A DNA stretch of 64,000 bases from Hallella colorans (GTDB lineage: Bacteria; Bacteroidota; Bacteroidia; Bacteroidales; Bacteroidaceae). Made by a program: the position numbers and the translations under genes. A model generated the notes under the pieces. It had not been told where the DNA came from and did no database searches. It worked only from the letters and a program-made list of their open reading frames with translations. Positions 10,096-18,368 of the stretch are shown piece by piece (position 1 is the first letter of the stretch; the number at the start of each line of letters is the position of its first letter). Location of the stretch: positions 5,647 through 69,646 of the forward strand of contig NZ_QENY01000014.1 in NCBI RefSeq assembly GCF_003096815.1, given 5' to 3'.

Positions 10096-10899
10096 TTACC
10101 AATTCACCACTTTATCCACTATCTTTTGTTGCTCACTCGCTGTCCTGCGTAGATAGATGCGAGTGGTCTCTATGCTTTCATGCCCCATAAGGTCGGCTAA
10201 TAGCGCAAGGTCGTTGAAACGGTCAAGGAAATTCTTTGCAAAGCGGTGGCGGAAAGAATGTGGATAAACCACATCACGATTGATGCCATACTTTTCAGCA
10301 AAATGTTTGAGCTGTTGGGCAATACCACGTGTTGTGATTCGATTGCCAAAACGATTGAGGAATATATACCCCGAACTTAATCCCCTCTCTTTAATCCACT
10401 TATTTGCTTCTGTCCGTAAATTCTTAGGAATATATAAACGCCTTATCTTGCCACCTTTACTATAAAGATCGAGATACCCTACTTGTACATGCTCTGCTTT
10501 AATTTGCAACAATTCACTAACACGTGCACCCGTTGCTGCCATAAACCATATTGTGAAGTACCACTCATCAAAGCCATCAGCCTTTAGCTTGGTCTTCAAG
10601 AACTTGTAGTCGGCATCACTTATCACATTTTCCAAGAAGTTCTTTTGCTGTACCTTAACAAACTTCACTTTTAGTTTGTCTTGCTTTGAGTACTCCAAGA
10701 ATTTGTTAATAGCTTGCAAGCGTAGATTGACCGTTTGGGGCTTAAAATTCTCTACAAGAAATCCTTTGTATGCTAAAAGATTCTTTTTGTTCACTTCTTT
10801 GTAATGTTCAAAGAAGTAGTTTACTGTCCACACATACGATGTGATGGTGTTTGGTGCTAAGTTGGTCTTGGCAAGATGTTTCTGAAATGTTGTTACCAT
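10096..10899 (-). CDS. Tyrosine recombinase, probable hsdS invertase
   Basis: About 268-residue XerC/D-type recombinase, shorter than the element integrase and without an arm-binding domain. A SAM-like domain (residues ~5-85) is followed by catalytic residues: Arg in ATGARVSEL, Lys in KGGKIRRL, HSFRHRF, GHESIETT and Tyr in TRIYLRR. It lies between the expressed hsdS and the silent cassettes, as in other type I RM shufflons, so it most likely catalyses inversion at the repeated sites. The start at 10899 (MVTTFQKHL) is preferred because the 18 residues before it look non-genic. The promoter must lie in about 40 bp between this start and the site at 10943. Confidence 0.9.
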   Translation of the reverse strand: MVTTFQKHLAKTNLAPNTITSYVWTVNYFFEHYKEVNKKNLLAYKGFLVENFKPQTVNLRLQAINKFLEYSKQDKLKVKFVKVQQKNFLENVISDADYKFLKTKLKADGFDEWYFTIWFMAATGARVSELLQIKAEHVQVGYLDLYSKGGKIRRLYIPKNLRTEANKWIKERGLSSGYIFLNRFGNRITTRGIAQQLKHFAEKYGINRDVVYPHSFRHRFAKNFLDRFNDLALLADLMGHESIETTRIYLRRTASEQQKIVDKVVNW

Positions 10900-10942
10900 A
10901 TTACATTGATTTATAATGAATAAAGTAACAATATAATAAAGT

Positions 10943-10967
10943 ATAACGAGCATTATGCGCAGTTGCC
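10943..10967 (+). repeat. Inversion site 2 of the forward silent TRD cassette
   Basis: 25-bp ATAACGAGCATTAT plus GCGCAGTTGCC matches the reverse complement of 11891-11915 exactly. It encodes NEHYAQLP in frame with the silent cassette that follows. Recombination with 11891-11915 exchanges the TRD2 segments of the two silent cassettes without touching the expressed gene. Confidence 0.87.
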
Positions 10968-11433
10968 AAAAGGATGGAGTGTAATATCAATGCAAGATGT
11001 TTGTAAACTAAAAGATGGAATAAAGCTGGACAGTACTCCTTTGGTAAATTTGGATGTAAAGTATTTAAGAGGGATTTCAGCAGGAAAAGCCATTAACAGT
11101 GGTAAGTTTGTAACAGCTAATTCCTATATGATTTTAGTAGATGGTGAGAATTCAGGCGAAGTATTTAGAACCCCGATAGATGGTTATCAAGGAAGTACAT
11201 TTAAGCAGTTAGATATAGACCAAAATGTCAATGAGAAATATATTCTCAATGTAATAAACCTACATCGAAAGGCATTAAGAGAGAATAAAGTGGGGTCTGC
11301 AATACCTCACTTGAATAAAAAGTTATTCAAGGCTATTGCCGTCCCTTTGCCACCATATAATGAGCAGATAAGAATAGTAGAAGCGATTAAATCGACATTC
11401 AATATACTTGATGCAATCAAGGAGAATTTATAA
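10963..11433 (+). pseudogene. Silent hsdS half-cassette (TRD2 type), forward
   Basis: Promoterless partial specificity gene, about 156 codons. The frame is open from the inversion site (encoding NEHYAQLPKGW) to the C-terminus ending DAIKENL. It has one target-recognition domain and the terminal conserved helix with NEQIRIVEAI, but no N-terminal half. It can only be expressed after recombination places it behind an N-terminal half. Its stop meets the stop of the inverted cassette at 11428-11433. It is a stored specificity module rather than a decayed gene. Confidence 0.85.
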
Positions 11434-11890
11434 GTTCTCCATGATTGCATCTAACACATTAAATAAATTATCGATTGCTGTAACAATACGCTTCTGTTCT
11501 TCCTTCGGAGGGATAGGAATTGGTAGTTTAGAGTATTCTGAAATCCAATAACGTTTATGAGTATCACCAATTAGTTGTGTGATGCTCATAAATGCAGCAA
11601 CATATTTGATTGATATGTTTTGGTTTACCTGCAAAATCTTCATTGCAGAAGATTTAACCTTAAAAGGAAAAGTTACTAATTTTGAGGCAGTTGTAAAATC
11701 ATCGAAGATAATACAAGGTAATTTAGAATATAGACCTTCTTCTTCATCGGTGTAACCTATTATAAATGATTTACCAGCTGTTAGGACTGGAGTTAGGTAA
11801 CTATCATCATAGTTCGTAGAACTAACAATATAGTCTGTTGGCTGCTCATATTCTATAATATTTTCAAGTAAACAAACACTCCATCCTCTC

Positions 11891-11921
11891 GGCAACTGCG
11901 CATAATGCTCGTTATCACAAG
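11891..11921 (-). repeat. Inversion site 2 of the inverted silent hsdS
   Basis: Reverse complement of both TRD2-border sites. 11902-11921 pairs with 9527-9546 (20 bp) in the expressed gene, and 11891-11915 pairs with 10943-10967 (25 bp) in the forward cassette. It is the hub through which the third TRD2 can reach the expressed locus. Confidence 0.87.
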
Positions 11922-12555
11922 GTATCTGTGCCTTCGGATTGATACGCTTGAGTAGTTCTGATGCTGGCTCATCATTCGGGTCTTGTGGTACGAGTTTGCC
12001 ATGAATAGCGAGGTCGAGGATTTTGTTTTTTGCTTGCTTAATAGCAGTTTCTAAGCCCTCTTTACTTTTCTCGATTGTATCTATCAAAGCGAACCAACGC
12101 TCTATCTCTGCTACTATACGTTGTTGTTCTGCAAAAGGAGGAAGAGGAATGGGGATTCGATTGAGATTATCCTGAGATAATTTGGGTTGTGCGGATCCTG
12201 TAATGTACATTTCTAAATTCATAGAATTTATTACAATAGCTACAAAATCTAATACTTTCTTAGGATAAGAATCTAAAATATGAGCATGGTTATTAACCCA
12301 AAATTTTCCTTCTGCAAAGAATGCATTATTCTTTGCACGAGATAATAAATTAGCTCCATCTTCGCCGACTAATAGCAATCGCTCATTAAAGATATAGTTA
12401 TCAACTTTATCTATAATTCCAGCAGCACCATAATAGTCGTATTTTTTGTTTTGTTGTTTATTTCTAATTGCAGATGCAATAGGTATTCGTTCATTATCAC
12501 GATTTATCGTACAATTTTCCAATGTTGTCCACACCCACCCCCGTGGCACTTCAAA

Positions 12556-12580
12556 CGGCACATCCTGCTCATAATGGTGC
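12556..12580 (-). repeat. Inversion site 1 in the inverted silent hsdS
   Basis: Exact 25-bp reverse complement of 8871-8895. It marks the outer edge of the shufflon; the sequence beyond it (12583 onward) no longer resembles hsdS. Confidence 0.88.
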
Positions 12581-12654
12581 ATATAAGAAGAATTAAGCTA
12601 TTACATGTTTTCAATGGTATGTAATAAGAGAGAAAGATATGAGTTTGACAATAA

Positions 12655-13223
12655 AAGGGGGAAATACTCACAAACAGTCAAGAGGTTATAAGGTTCTTTG
12701 TCCAACCAGCTATCAATAAAAATGCAACTGTAAATGCAACTGTAAATGTAGAAAATGCAACTGTAAGTCCCAATGATACTATTGATAAAATATATCCTTC
12801 CACCTTGATGATTTTATTTTGAAAATCATAGTTCCAAAAGTTATGTCAGAACAAGAAATGTCTGTGAAAGAGAATACAGATAAGGTAGCTGATACCCTCT
12901 CGAAGGTACATAAAAAGGTTACTGATGAGCAGGCAAAGGTATCTGATAGGGTTACTGATAAACAAACTAAGGTTACTGATAAGCGAGAGATGATAGTAGA
13001 AAAAGCAGTGGCTAAAGCATTAGAAAATGGTGATAAATTAACGCAAAATCGTATTACCATTTTGCAGCTAATGACAGAAAATTCCTATATAACCAAGATG
13101 GAACTTGCTTCTGCTGTTGGTTTTAGTGCGACTTCTATTATGTGTAATATCGAATATATGCGTAATAAGTACCTTCGCCGTGTTGGACCAGATAATGGTG
13201 GCTTCTGGGAAATCATAGAATAA
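12655..13223 (+). pseudogene. Remnant of an AlbA_2/AAA_4-type regulator, C-terminal winged helix left
   Basis: Two open stretches in neighbouring frames. 12655-12822 has no start codon and encodes repeats of the type NATVNATVNVENATV. 12819-13223 (best ATG 12843) encodes a repetitive charged linker with repeated VTDKQTKVTDK-like units and a winged-helix end around ILQLMTENSYITKMELASAV and GFWEIIE. Schlafen/AlbA_2-like ATP-binding regulators of Bacteroidales often end in this way, with low-complexity repeats before a wHTH. The main part of the protein is absent, so I read this as the tail of a gene lost during assembly of the RM cargo. The 12843-13223 piece could still make a small DNA-binding protein. 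Confidence 0.5.
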
Positions 13224-13283
13224 TATGGCATTATAGCAAGCCCAACCAAGTTTCCCGTTTGGTTGGACTTGTTCCGTATAGAG

Positions 13284-13931
13284 TTACTTCAATTTTCTTT
13301 GCATCAGACTGTCTGCCTTCTGCTTCAATTCCAAGTCGTACCCATCAGCTTTCTTCTTGATTTTTCCGATTGTGGTTTCGTTACGATGAATGTCAAACAC
13401 ATCGTTGAGCCATAGTATTTCCTTCGGGCTGCAACCTCGCCATACTCTGATAATTCGGAACTTTAAAGCATCGTCATTATATTGCTGTTTGCTTTGCCAC
13501 AACCAGAAGTTGCCAACCAAAGAAGCGAGACACACAACTGCTGTTATAACCACATAGGTAAAGACTTTAGACGATTTGATGTCAAATCTATGCTTGTGGA
13601 TATGTTCTTGCAGTTGTGGCTGCTCTTTCTGCTCCTTCCACTCATGTAACATAGTCAATACGCTTGCCACCAACTTATCAATGGATTTGGCTTCCTCATC
13701 CTTGATACGCATTTGTATGGCTATATACTTATTGAGTATCTCCTTCGTTTTCTGCTCATATTGTTTGAGCAGTTCTTGATCATGCTGTTCATTACTTTGC
13801 GCTGGAATAGTAGGTGTAGGAAGAGAAACAGAACTGATGTCCTTTTCTTTAAGTTCCCTTACTTCCTTGTAAATTATTTCCAACTTGTTCTTGATTTCCT
13901 CAAAGAGGACAAATGTATTATTATCTGCCAT
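13284..13931 (-). CDS. Hypothetical coiled-coil membrane protein of the mobilization module
   Basis: 215 residues. The N-terminal about 110 residues are charged and helical (likely coiled coil), one membrane segment is visible around residues 128-148 (VFTYVVITAVVCLASLVGNF), and a basic C-terminal tail follows. It begins 2 nt after the relaxase stop, so it is co-expressed with the mob genes. Genes of this shape commonly follow MobB-type relaxases in Bacteroidales mobilizable elements. Function is unknown; a link between the relaxosome and the membrane is one possibility. Confidence 0.7.
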   Translation of the reverse strand: MADNNTFVLFEEIKNKLEIIYKEVRELKEKDISSVSLPTPTIPAQSNEQHDQELLKQYEQKTKEILNKYIAIQMRIKDEEAKSIDKLVASVLTMLHEWKEQKEQPQLQEHIHKHRFDIKSSKVFTYVVITAVVCLASLVGNFWLWQSKQQYNDDALKFRIIRVWRGCSPKEILWLNDVFDIHRNETTIGKIKKKADGYDLELKQKADSLMQRKLK

Positions 13932-13933
13932 AG

Positions 13934-14854
13934 TTATAAATGTATTTTACGTTTTTTCTTTTTCTTCTTTTTATCAAGTGTATTATAAACTTCCGCAGGG
14001 ACTGTGCTGTGAGACTGAAACAGGTCTAATCCTCCCTCAATGAAATCATTGACAAGTGTGCTCGTAACATCTGTAACATCTGATATAAGATTGATGGTTC
14101 CTTGTGCCTGTTGACAGTTTTCTTTGTTATTCTGCTTCAAGGCAAAATCAATCTTGAAATAGCTGCAACTCCTGTCCACCTTTGAGCCATTGAAATGATA
14201 GCCGTTCTTCTCAAAGATAATGCCTTGTACTTCTTGTGTATTGCCTTTATACTTAAATCGTACATCAATCTCTTCTTTTCTCAGGTAGGCAAGTAACGTT
14301 TTCCAATCCATGCTTCTGGGAATCTTTTCCCTCAAAGCCAGATAAATCTCATACTTGGTCTTGTCGGGTTCTTTCAAGCGGTGCTCCTTGATTTTCTCCT
14401 TGCCACTGGCAAAGTATAAATCATATTTGGCGGTCAGTTCCTTACAAATCTTCTCACTTCTGAATCTGTCGTTCTTGTCAGAAATGATTTTGCCGTTATT
14501 GTCTATCCTATTGAAAGCAATATGGATATGCGGATGATCCTTGTCAAAATGGCGACCTATGATATACTGCGTATCTTTTATCCCCATTTTCTCCATATAC
14601 TCACGAGCGACTTGTGTCATGAACTCGTTGCTTAATTTGAGAAAATCCTGTGTGGAGAAACTCAAGGAGATATGTCCGACGACCTTACTCACTCTTGGGT
14701 TTAGATTTGTTTGGTCGATGAAGCTCTGAATGATGTGGCTAATATCATCTGTCCTTACACCCGAACTATCTATAAGTTCCGTTCCCTTCTTCGGATCGAG
14801 GATGTAGTTAATAACACCCTTGAAGCCTGAACCTTTCATAAGCTTAGCTATCAT
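13934..14854 (-). CDS. Relaxase / mobilization nuclease (MobB type)
   Basis: 306-residue relaxase domain protein. The start MIAKLMKGSGFKGVINYIL is typical of Bacteroides MobB relaxases. The metal-binding histidine cluster appears in GRHFDKDHPHIHIAFNRID around residues 122-140, and a candidate catalytic Tyr lies in the N-terminal region. It nicks oriT and pilots the strand for transfer, using the conjugation machinery of a helper element, since no type IV secretion genes are in this window. It overlaps mobC by 4 nt, so the two are translationally coupled. Confidence 0.92.
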   Translation of the reverse strand: MIAKLMKGSGFKGVINYILDPKKGTELIDSSGVRTDDISHIIQSFIDQTNLNPRVSKVVGHISLSFSTQDFLKLSNEFMTQVAREYMEKMGIKDTQYIIGRHFDKDHPHIHIAFNRIDNNGKIISDKNDRFRSEKICKELTAKYDLYFASGKEKIKEHRLKEPDKTKYEIYLALREKIPRSMDWKTLLAYLRKEEIDVRFKYKGNTQEVQGIIFEKNGYHFNGSKVDRSCSYFKIDFALKQNNKENCQQAQGTINLISDVTDVTSTLVNDFIEGGLDLFQSHSTVPAEVYNTLDKKKKKKKRKIHL

Positions 14855-15204
14855 CTTCGTATCAAATTTAGGATTTCATCAATCTTGGCAAGGATAAGTT
14901 TATGGAAGGGCGCAATAGCATAGAAGCCGTCCGCATTGGCACGATGTGCCAACTGATTGAGATTGTTTGCCATACCACACAGCTTGCGGATGAAGTCAGC
15001 CTGCTCAATGGTCAAACGTTCAATCACATTCCCTTTATCGAGAACTTTTCTTACAAATTCACTCATGGATATTCCTGCACTCTTAGCTTTGCCTTTGAGG
15101 GTATAGTAATCCTCAGTAGTAAGTTTTACCGTGATGCGGTATTTCTTTTTCTCGGCTGCGCCTTTGGTTGGACGACCGCCTTTGTTGTATTCTGATTTAG
15201 TCAT
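14851..15204 (-). CDS. MobC-like relaxosome accessory protein
   Basis: 117 residues. The basic N-terminus MTKSEYNKGGRPTKGAAEKK is followed by a ribbon-helix-helix-like segment (KYRITVKLTTEDYYTLKGKA) and a MobC region containing ANNLNQLAHRAN. MobC proteins bind oriT and help the relaxase open the nic site. ATG 15204 is preferred over upstream starts because the 48 extra codons would run through the candidate oriT hairpin. It overlaps the relaxase start by 4 nt. Confidence 0.88.
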   Translation of the reverse strand: MTKSEYNKGGRPTKGAAEKKKYRITVKLTTEDYYTLKGKAKSAGISMSEFVRKVLDKGNVIERLTIEQADFIRKLCGMANNLNQLAHRANADGFYAIAPFHKLILAKIDEILNLIRR

Positions 15205-15270
15205 AATTGTTTCTTTAATTGATTGATGGAGACCAGCGGGATGATTCTCTGCAACGACTGTCAGGAGTGG

Positions 15271-15306
15271 GCAAGTGGTTTTGGTATGCCCAAAACATAA
15301 ACTTGC
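15271..15306. other. Candidate oriT: nested inverted repeat upstream of mobC
   Basis: Outer arms GCAAGT (15271-15276) and ACTTGC (15301-15306) enclose inner arms GTTTTGG (15278-15284) and CCAAAAC (15290-15296). It lies in the 140-bp gap between the primase stop and the mobC start, directly upstream of mobC-relaxase, which is where oriT usually sits in such elements. The nick site is not identified. Confidence 0.5.
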
Positions 15307-15344
15307 TCCCCCAGTAAACAGATTATGTAAAACTATTCTTGTAA

Positions 15345-16274
15345 TCATAGCTTAATCCCTTTGGTCTTCTTATTTTCTGCTTTCTCTGAATGCTTGAATT
15401 CAGCACATAAATAGTCGTTTAGATCCTTGAAATCACTATACAAAGAAGATGAATCTAAGACTGAACGACTCAATTCTTTCGATAATTGTTTATAAGCATT
15501 CCTGCCTGCATCGTCATTATCCAAGTAGCATTGGATGCTGTCGTAATGCGACAACTTCTCTGTAACCTTATGAATATTTGATACAGTATTGAGGACTATG
15601 TAATCTTGTTGGTTTAGCCCTGTTCGCTGCGGATTCTTCAATTTTCTTAGTGTCATAAAAGACAAAAAGTCCATAAAACCCTCGAAAAGAAAGCAAATCT
15701 TCTTCGGCTCATTGGCATAGAAAACACTAATATCCTTTGGAGCAATGCAGCCTTTGAAGAATGGGTTGCGTATTTCATACCCACCTGCACTATTGGGAAA
15801 ACCTATCCAGAAATAGTGCTTACCATTAGAGTCGTAATGGAGTTCGTTACACACAGCTGTGACTACCTCCATGTCAATACATCTTTCATGTAAATATCTG
15901 ATAAGGGCAGGATGTGTCAAAGGTAGAATTTTTAAGTTCTCAAAAGATTGTGCATGTTGTTGCGATTCCTTCTTAGTGTAAGGAATAGGCAAGGAATGTA
16001 CACAGCTTGGAACATTGCGTTCTATCTGTCTAATAAGATAGGAAATATCGGAGGACTTATATAGTTCCTCTGCCAGAGCAATGATGTTTCCACCTTTTCC
16101 TACCCCGAAGTCATACCATTGGTTGATTTCTGTATTTACCTTGAATGAAGCTTGGCGTTCAGTACGAAAGGGAGAGAGATACCACAACTTGTTACCTTGT
16201 TGTTTTATAGGTGTATGCCCCAGACTTGCAAGAAAATCTTGCAGCTTTATTGTTTTAATTTTTTGAATGTTCAT
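15345..16274 (-). CDS. DNA primase, CHC2/TOPRIM type, element-encoded
   Basis: 309 residues from ATG 16274 (MNIQKIKTIKLQDFLASLGH). The N-terminal part has the layout of a CHC2 primase domain (LWYLSPFRTERQASFKVN, WYDFGVGKGGNIIALA) but lacks the zinc-binding cysteines, as is common in Bacteroidales mobile primases. The C-terminal part is TOPRIM-like: ICFLFEGFMDFLSF near residue 200 and YLDNDDAGRNAY near 255. It would make primers for copying the transferred single strand or the circular form. The 18 residues upstream of this start look non-coding. Confidence 0.85.
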   Translation of the reverse strand: MNIQKIKTIKLQDFLASLGHTPIKQQGNKLWYLSPFRTERQASFKVNTEINQWYDFGVGKGGNIIALAEELYKSSDISYLIRQIERNVPSCVHSLPIPYTKKESQQHAQSFENLKILPLTHPALIRYLHERCIDMEVVTAVCNELHYDSNGKHYFWIGFPNSAGGYEIRNPFFKGCIAPKDISVFYANEPKKICFLFEGFMDFLSFMTLRKLKNPQRTGLNQQDYIVLNTVSNIHKVTEKLSHYDSIQCYLDNDDAGRNAYKQLSKELSRSVLDSSSLYSDFKDLNDYLCAEFKHSEKAENKKTKGIKL

Positions 16275-16530
16275 ATTACAGTGAAGTTGAATGGTTTGAA
16301 AAATTGATGATTTGATGAAATAAGACATAATATGCTCGTTATAAATGGCTTATATACTCATCGTAACTTCATCACAATGCTTACCAAAGTAGAATATACT
16401 TTTATGCTTCATGAAAGTGCCAAAATCTCGATTTCATGACTTCGTTATTTCCCAATCTCGTTTTTTAACATCTTCCCAAAATACAAAGATTTCTCCGTTG
16501 TTGCATATCTGCCTTTGTTTAGCAAGTTGT

Positions 16531-16638
16531 ACTTTTGTGCGGACAAAAGTGTTCCCGATTTCGCGAAATCGGGAAATGGGGTCGCAACTCACACAAGGGA
16601 GCCAGCCAAAAGAGAAATTTGATGTATTTCTCTTTTGG
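16531..16638. repeat. Cluster of three inverted repeats, candidate origin
   Basis: The 427-bp gap 16330-16756 has no convincing gene. It contains three inverted repeats in a row: 16531-16550 (8-bp arms ACTTTTGT/ACAAAAGT, 4-nt loop), 16552-16575 (perfect 24-bp palindrome centred on TTCGCGAA) and 16606-16638 (13-bp arms CCAAAAGAGAAAT, 7-nt loop). The placement between primase and helicase genes suggests a replication origin or a second transfer-related site. Terminators are an alternative, but no T-tract fits. Confidence 0.6.
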
Positions 16639-16756
16639 ATAGTATAGAATACTTCTTTCATCATTTCTTTATACTGATGAGCAAAAGGATAAATGATAAA
16701 GATGTTGCCAATCAGAATCTTATATGCTTCTTTCATCATTTCATCAAAATAAATGA

Positions 16757-17947
16757 TTAAATGTTTGTGAGTAGTTCTTTGGTCACGGTGTAGTATCTAC
16801 CTGTTCGTTTGATAGGCGAATAGTTTCTGAAGCTATTGTAGTCAATCTGATAGGTAAGATAAGTAAGACTATTGGGAGCAGGCGAGAGCTTCCAAATGTC
16901 CTGCACAATCCTTCGGACTTGGCTTTTGTCAGCCTTGCAGCCTGTGTTGTTTAGCAGGCACACCATATCATTGATACAGAAAGAATACTCGGTAACCACC
17001 ATCTGCTCCATTACCTCTAAGCAGAGTTCAGACATTTCCAACTCTATCTTGTTTCTATTGCTGCGTATTATACGCTGTAGAGCGGGTGTAAAAGTCAGCT
17101 TGGGTGCAAACCACATACGACTTTCTTTTTGGGTAGATAGCGTGCGATGCTGCAGGAAATAAAGAAAGGCAGGAATCTCGACTTTCAGCTTTTGCAGGAA
17201 GTCGGTGTCGTCTCTATCAAGCCTATTTATTTTTCTTACCCAATATCGAGTTTCTCCCACATCAATGATAACTGGGAGTAACTCGTTATTGGAACAGAGC
17301 ACGAACTTGGCAAAGAAGGAGATTTCGTCTCTGTCTTTACCTTTTGCTTCCACCTTATAAGAAAGTGTTGTGCTGAGATTTTTCAACCTCTCACTATCCT
17401 CTCTACGGTTGAGCAATACTTCGTCCACAACGATAAGCAGTTTTCCTGCCCAATCAGCATTGAATTGGCTGCGAAAATCCTCGTTGGTGTTGAAAGTAAC
17501 ATTGTTTTGGAAAACAGCTTTAAGAAAGTTAAGGAACGTACTCTTGCCTGTGTTGCGTTCTTCTGACACCATCAGGAGAATGGGGAGTTTCTGCACGGGT
17601 TGGAGATAGAGCAATTGCAAGTAATCCATGCCCAACTCGTATTGTTCCCCGAAGATATGCCTTATCAGGGATTCGATGTGTAGGAACTCTCCTTCTTTTG
17701 GCTGGTGTCCTATCGGCTCGTAGAGATTCAGAAACTTGTCAACCACTGGTTGATAGTTCACGTGGTTAGGTACGGTACAGAAACCATCGTACTTCGGGAC
17801 AGTGGCAATGAAGTTCTTACCATAGTCCTGCCGTAGCGTCTCATTGTTCCACACGATACGCTTCTTGACAAAACCGCCATTGATGCGTGGTTGGTTCACA
17901 ATCTTATATAAGGTTGTGCCAACACGGATAAAATCTTCGTGTGCCAT
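16757..17947 (-). CDS. Primase-helicase (SF3/DUF5906, VapE-like) replication protein
   Basis: 396-residue P-loop protein. Walker A appears as SEERNTGKSTF around residues 127-137 and Walker B as LLIVVDEVLLNRRED around 170-184, followed by VLCSNNELLPV as sensor region. The C-terminal about 100 residues are likely DNA binding. Such proteins serve as replicative helicases in NBU-like and related elements, acting with the primase downstream. It follows the HTH gene with a 3-nt gap. No truncation is seen. Confidence 0.87.
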   Translation of the reverse strand: MAHEDFIRVGTTLYKIVNQPRINGGFVKKRIVWNNETLRQDYGKNFIATVPKYDGFCTVPNHVNYQPVVDKFLNLYEPIGHQPKEGEFLHIESLIRHIFGEQYELGMDYLQLLYLQPVQKLPILLMVSEERNTGKSTFLNFLKAVFQNNVTFNTNEDFRSQFNADWAGKLLIVVDEVLLNRREDSERLKNLSTTLSYKVEAKGKDRDEISFFAKFVLCSNNELLPVIIDVGETRYWVRKINRLDRDDTDFLQKLKVEIPAFLYFLQHRTLSTQKESRMWFAPKLTFTPALQRIIRSNRNKIELEMSELCLEVMEQMVVTEYSFCINDMVCLLNNTGCKADKSQVRRIVQDIWKLSPAPNSLTYLTYQIDYNSFRNYSPIKRTGRYYTVTKELLTNI

Positions 17948-17950
17948 GAG

Positions 17951-18244
17951 CTATTTCTGCATTAAGGGTTTGTTGCCCATGATATACCTTTGAGCCTCTT
18001 GATTTATCTGTACTGTGGTCTTAATAGGGTTCTGCCGTAGCCACGCTTCAAGTTCTGCCTTCTCAAAATAAAGCATTTTACCTTGTGGCTTGTAATGAGG
18101 TATCAGATTTCCCGATGTGAGTTTGTAGAGATAACTCTTTGAGAGGTTTAAGAACCTGCTGGCTTCTTCAAAACTCAGCACGTTCTTATTCATGAATACC
18201 ATTTGTTCGAGTTCTTCAACTCGCGTTTCTAATGTCTTGTTCAT
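17951..18244 (-). CDS. Excisionase-like helix-turn-helix protein
   Basis: 97 residues. A short coiled coil at the N-terminus is followed by a MerR/HTH_17 domain around residues 20-70 (VLSFEEASRFLNLSKSYLYKLTSGNLIPHYK, then KAELEAWLRQN). This is the shape of the small DNA-binding proteins at the head of replication/excision operons in Bacteroidales elements. It may act as recombination directionality factor with the integrase, or as regulator of the replication genes that follow 3 nt downstream. Confidence 0.85.
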   Translation of the reverse strand: MNKTLETRVEELEQMVFMNKNVLSFEEASRFLNLSKSYLYKLTSGNLIPHYKPQGKMLYFEKAELEAWLRQNPIKTTVQINQEAQRYIMGNKPLMQK

Positions 18245-18368
18245 ATTGAAAACATTTTGAATTAAACAATATGAAGGTGCACCTTCGCTAATTATTCGTT
18301 AACGAGGGCAAAATTAAAAATGATAAAAGTAATTGGCGTTGAGCGATGTTTGAGGTATCAACCTATGC

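Larger units (their letters stand above)
11428..12582 (-). pseudogene. Silent hsdS cassette with two TRDs, inverted
   Basis: 384 codons beginning at the inversion site (HHYEQDVP) and running to DAIMENL. It has a TRD1 (about residues 10-150), the central repeat with ILDLAIHGKLVPQD (~190-205), the CDNEHY border, and a TRD2 (~232-355). Both TRDs differ from those in the expressed gene, while the conserved spacers are nearly identical. It lacks the first about 60 residues of HsdS and any operon promoter. The nominal ATG lies inside the repeat and is probably not a real start. It acts as the donor half of the shufflon. Confidence 0.88.

Noticed and set aside
12709-12772. Tandem repeat around AAATGCAACTGT as a minisatellite or regulatory array
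   Set aside because: The units keep one reading frame (NATV repeats) and precede a winged-helix coding part, so they are better read as low-complexity coding sequence of a broken gene.
16434-16739. 101-codon minus-strand ORF between primase and helicase
   Set aside because: It runs through all three inverted repeats, has a composition unlike its neighbours and no recognisable domain; the repeats explain the stretch better.
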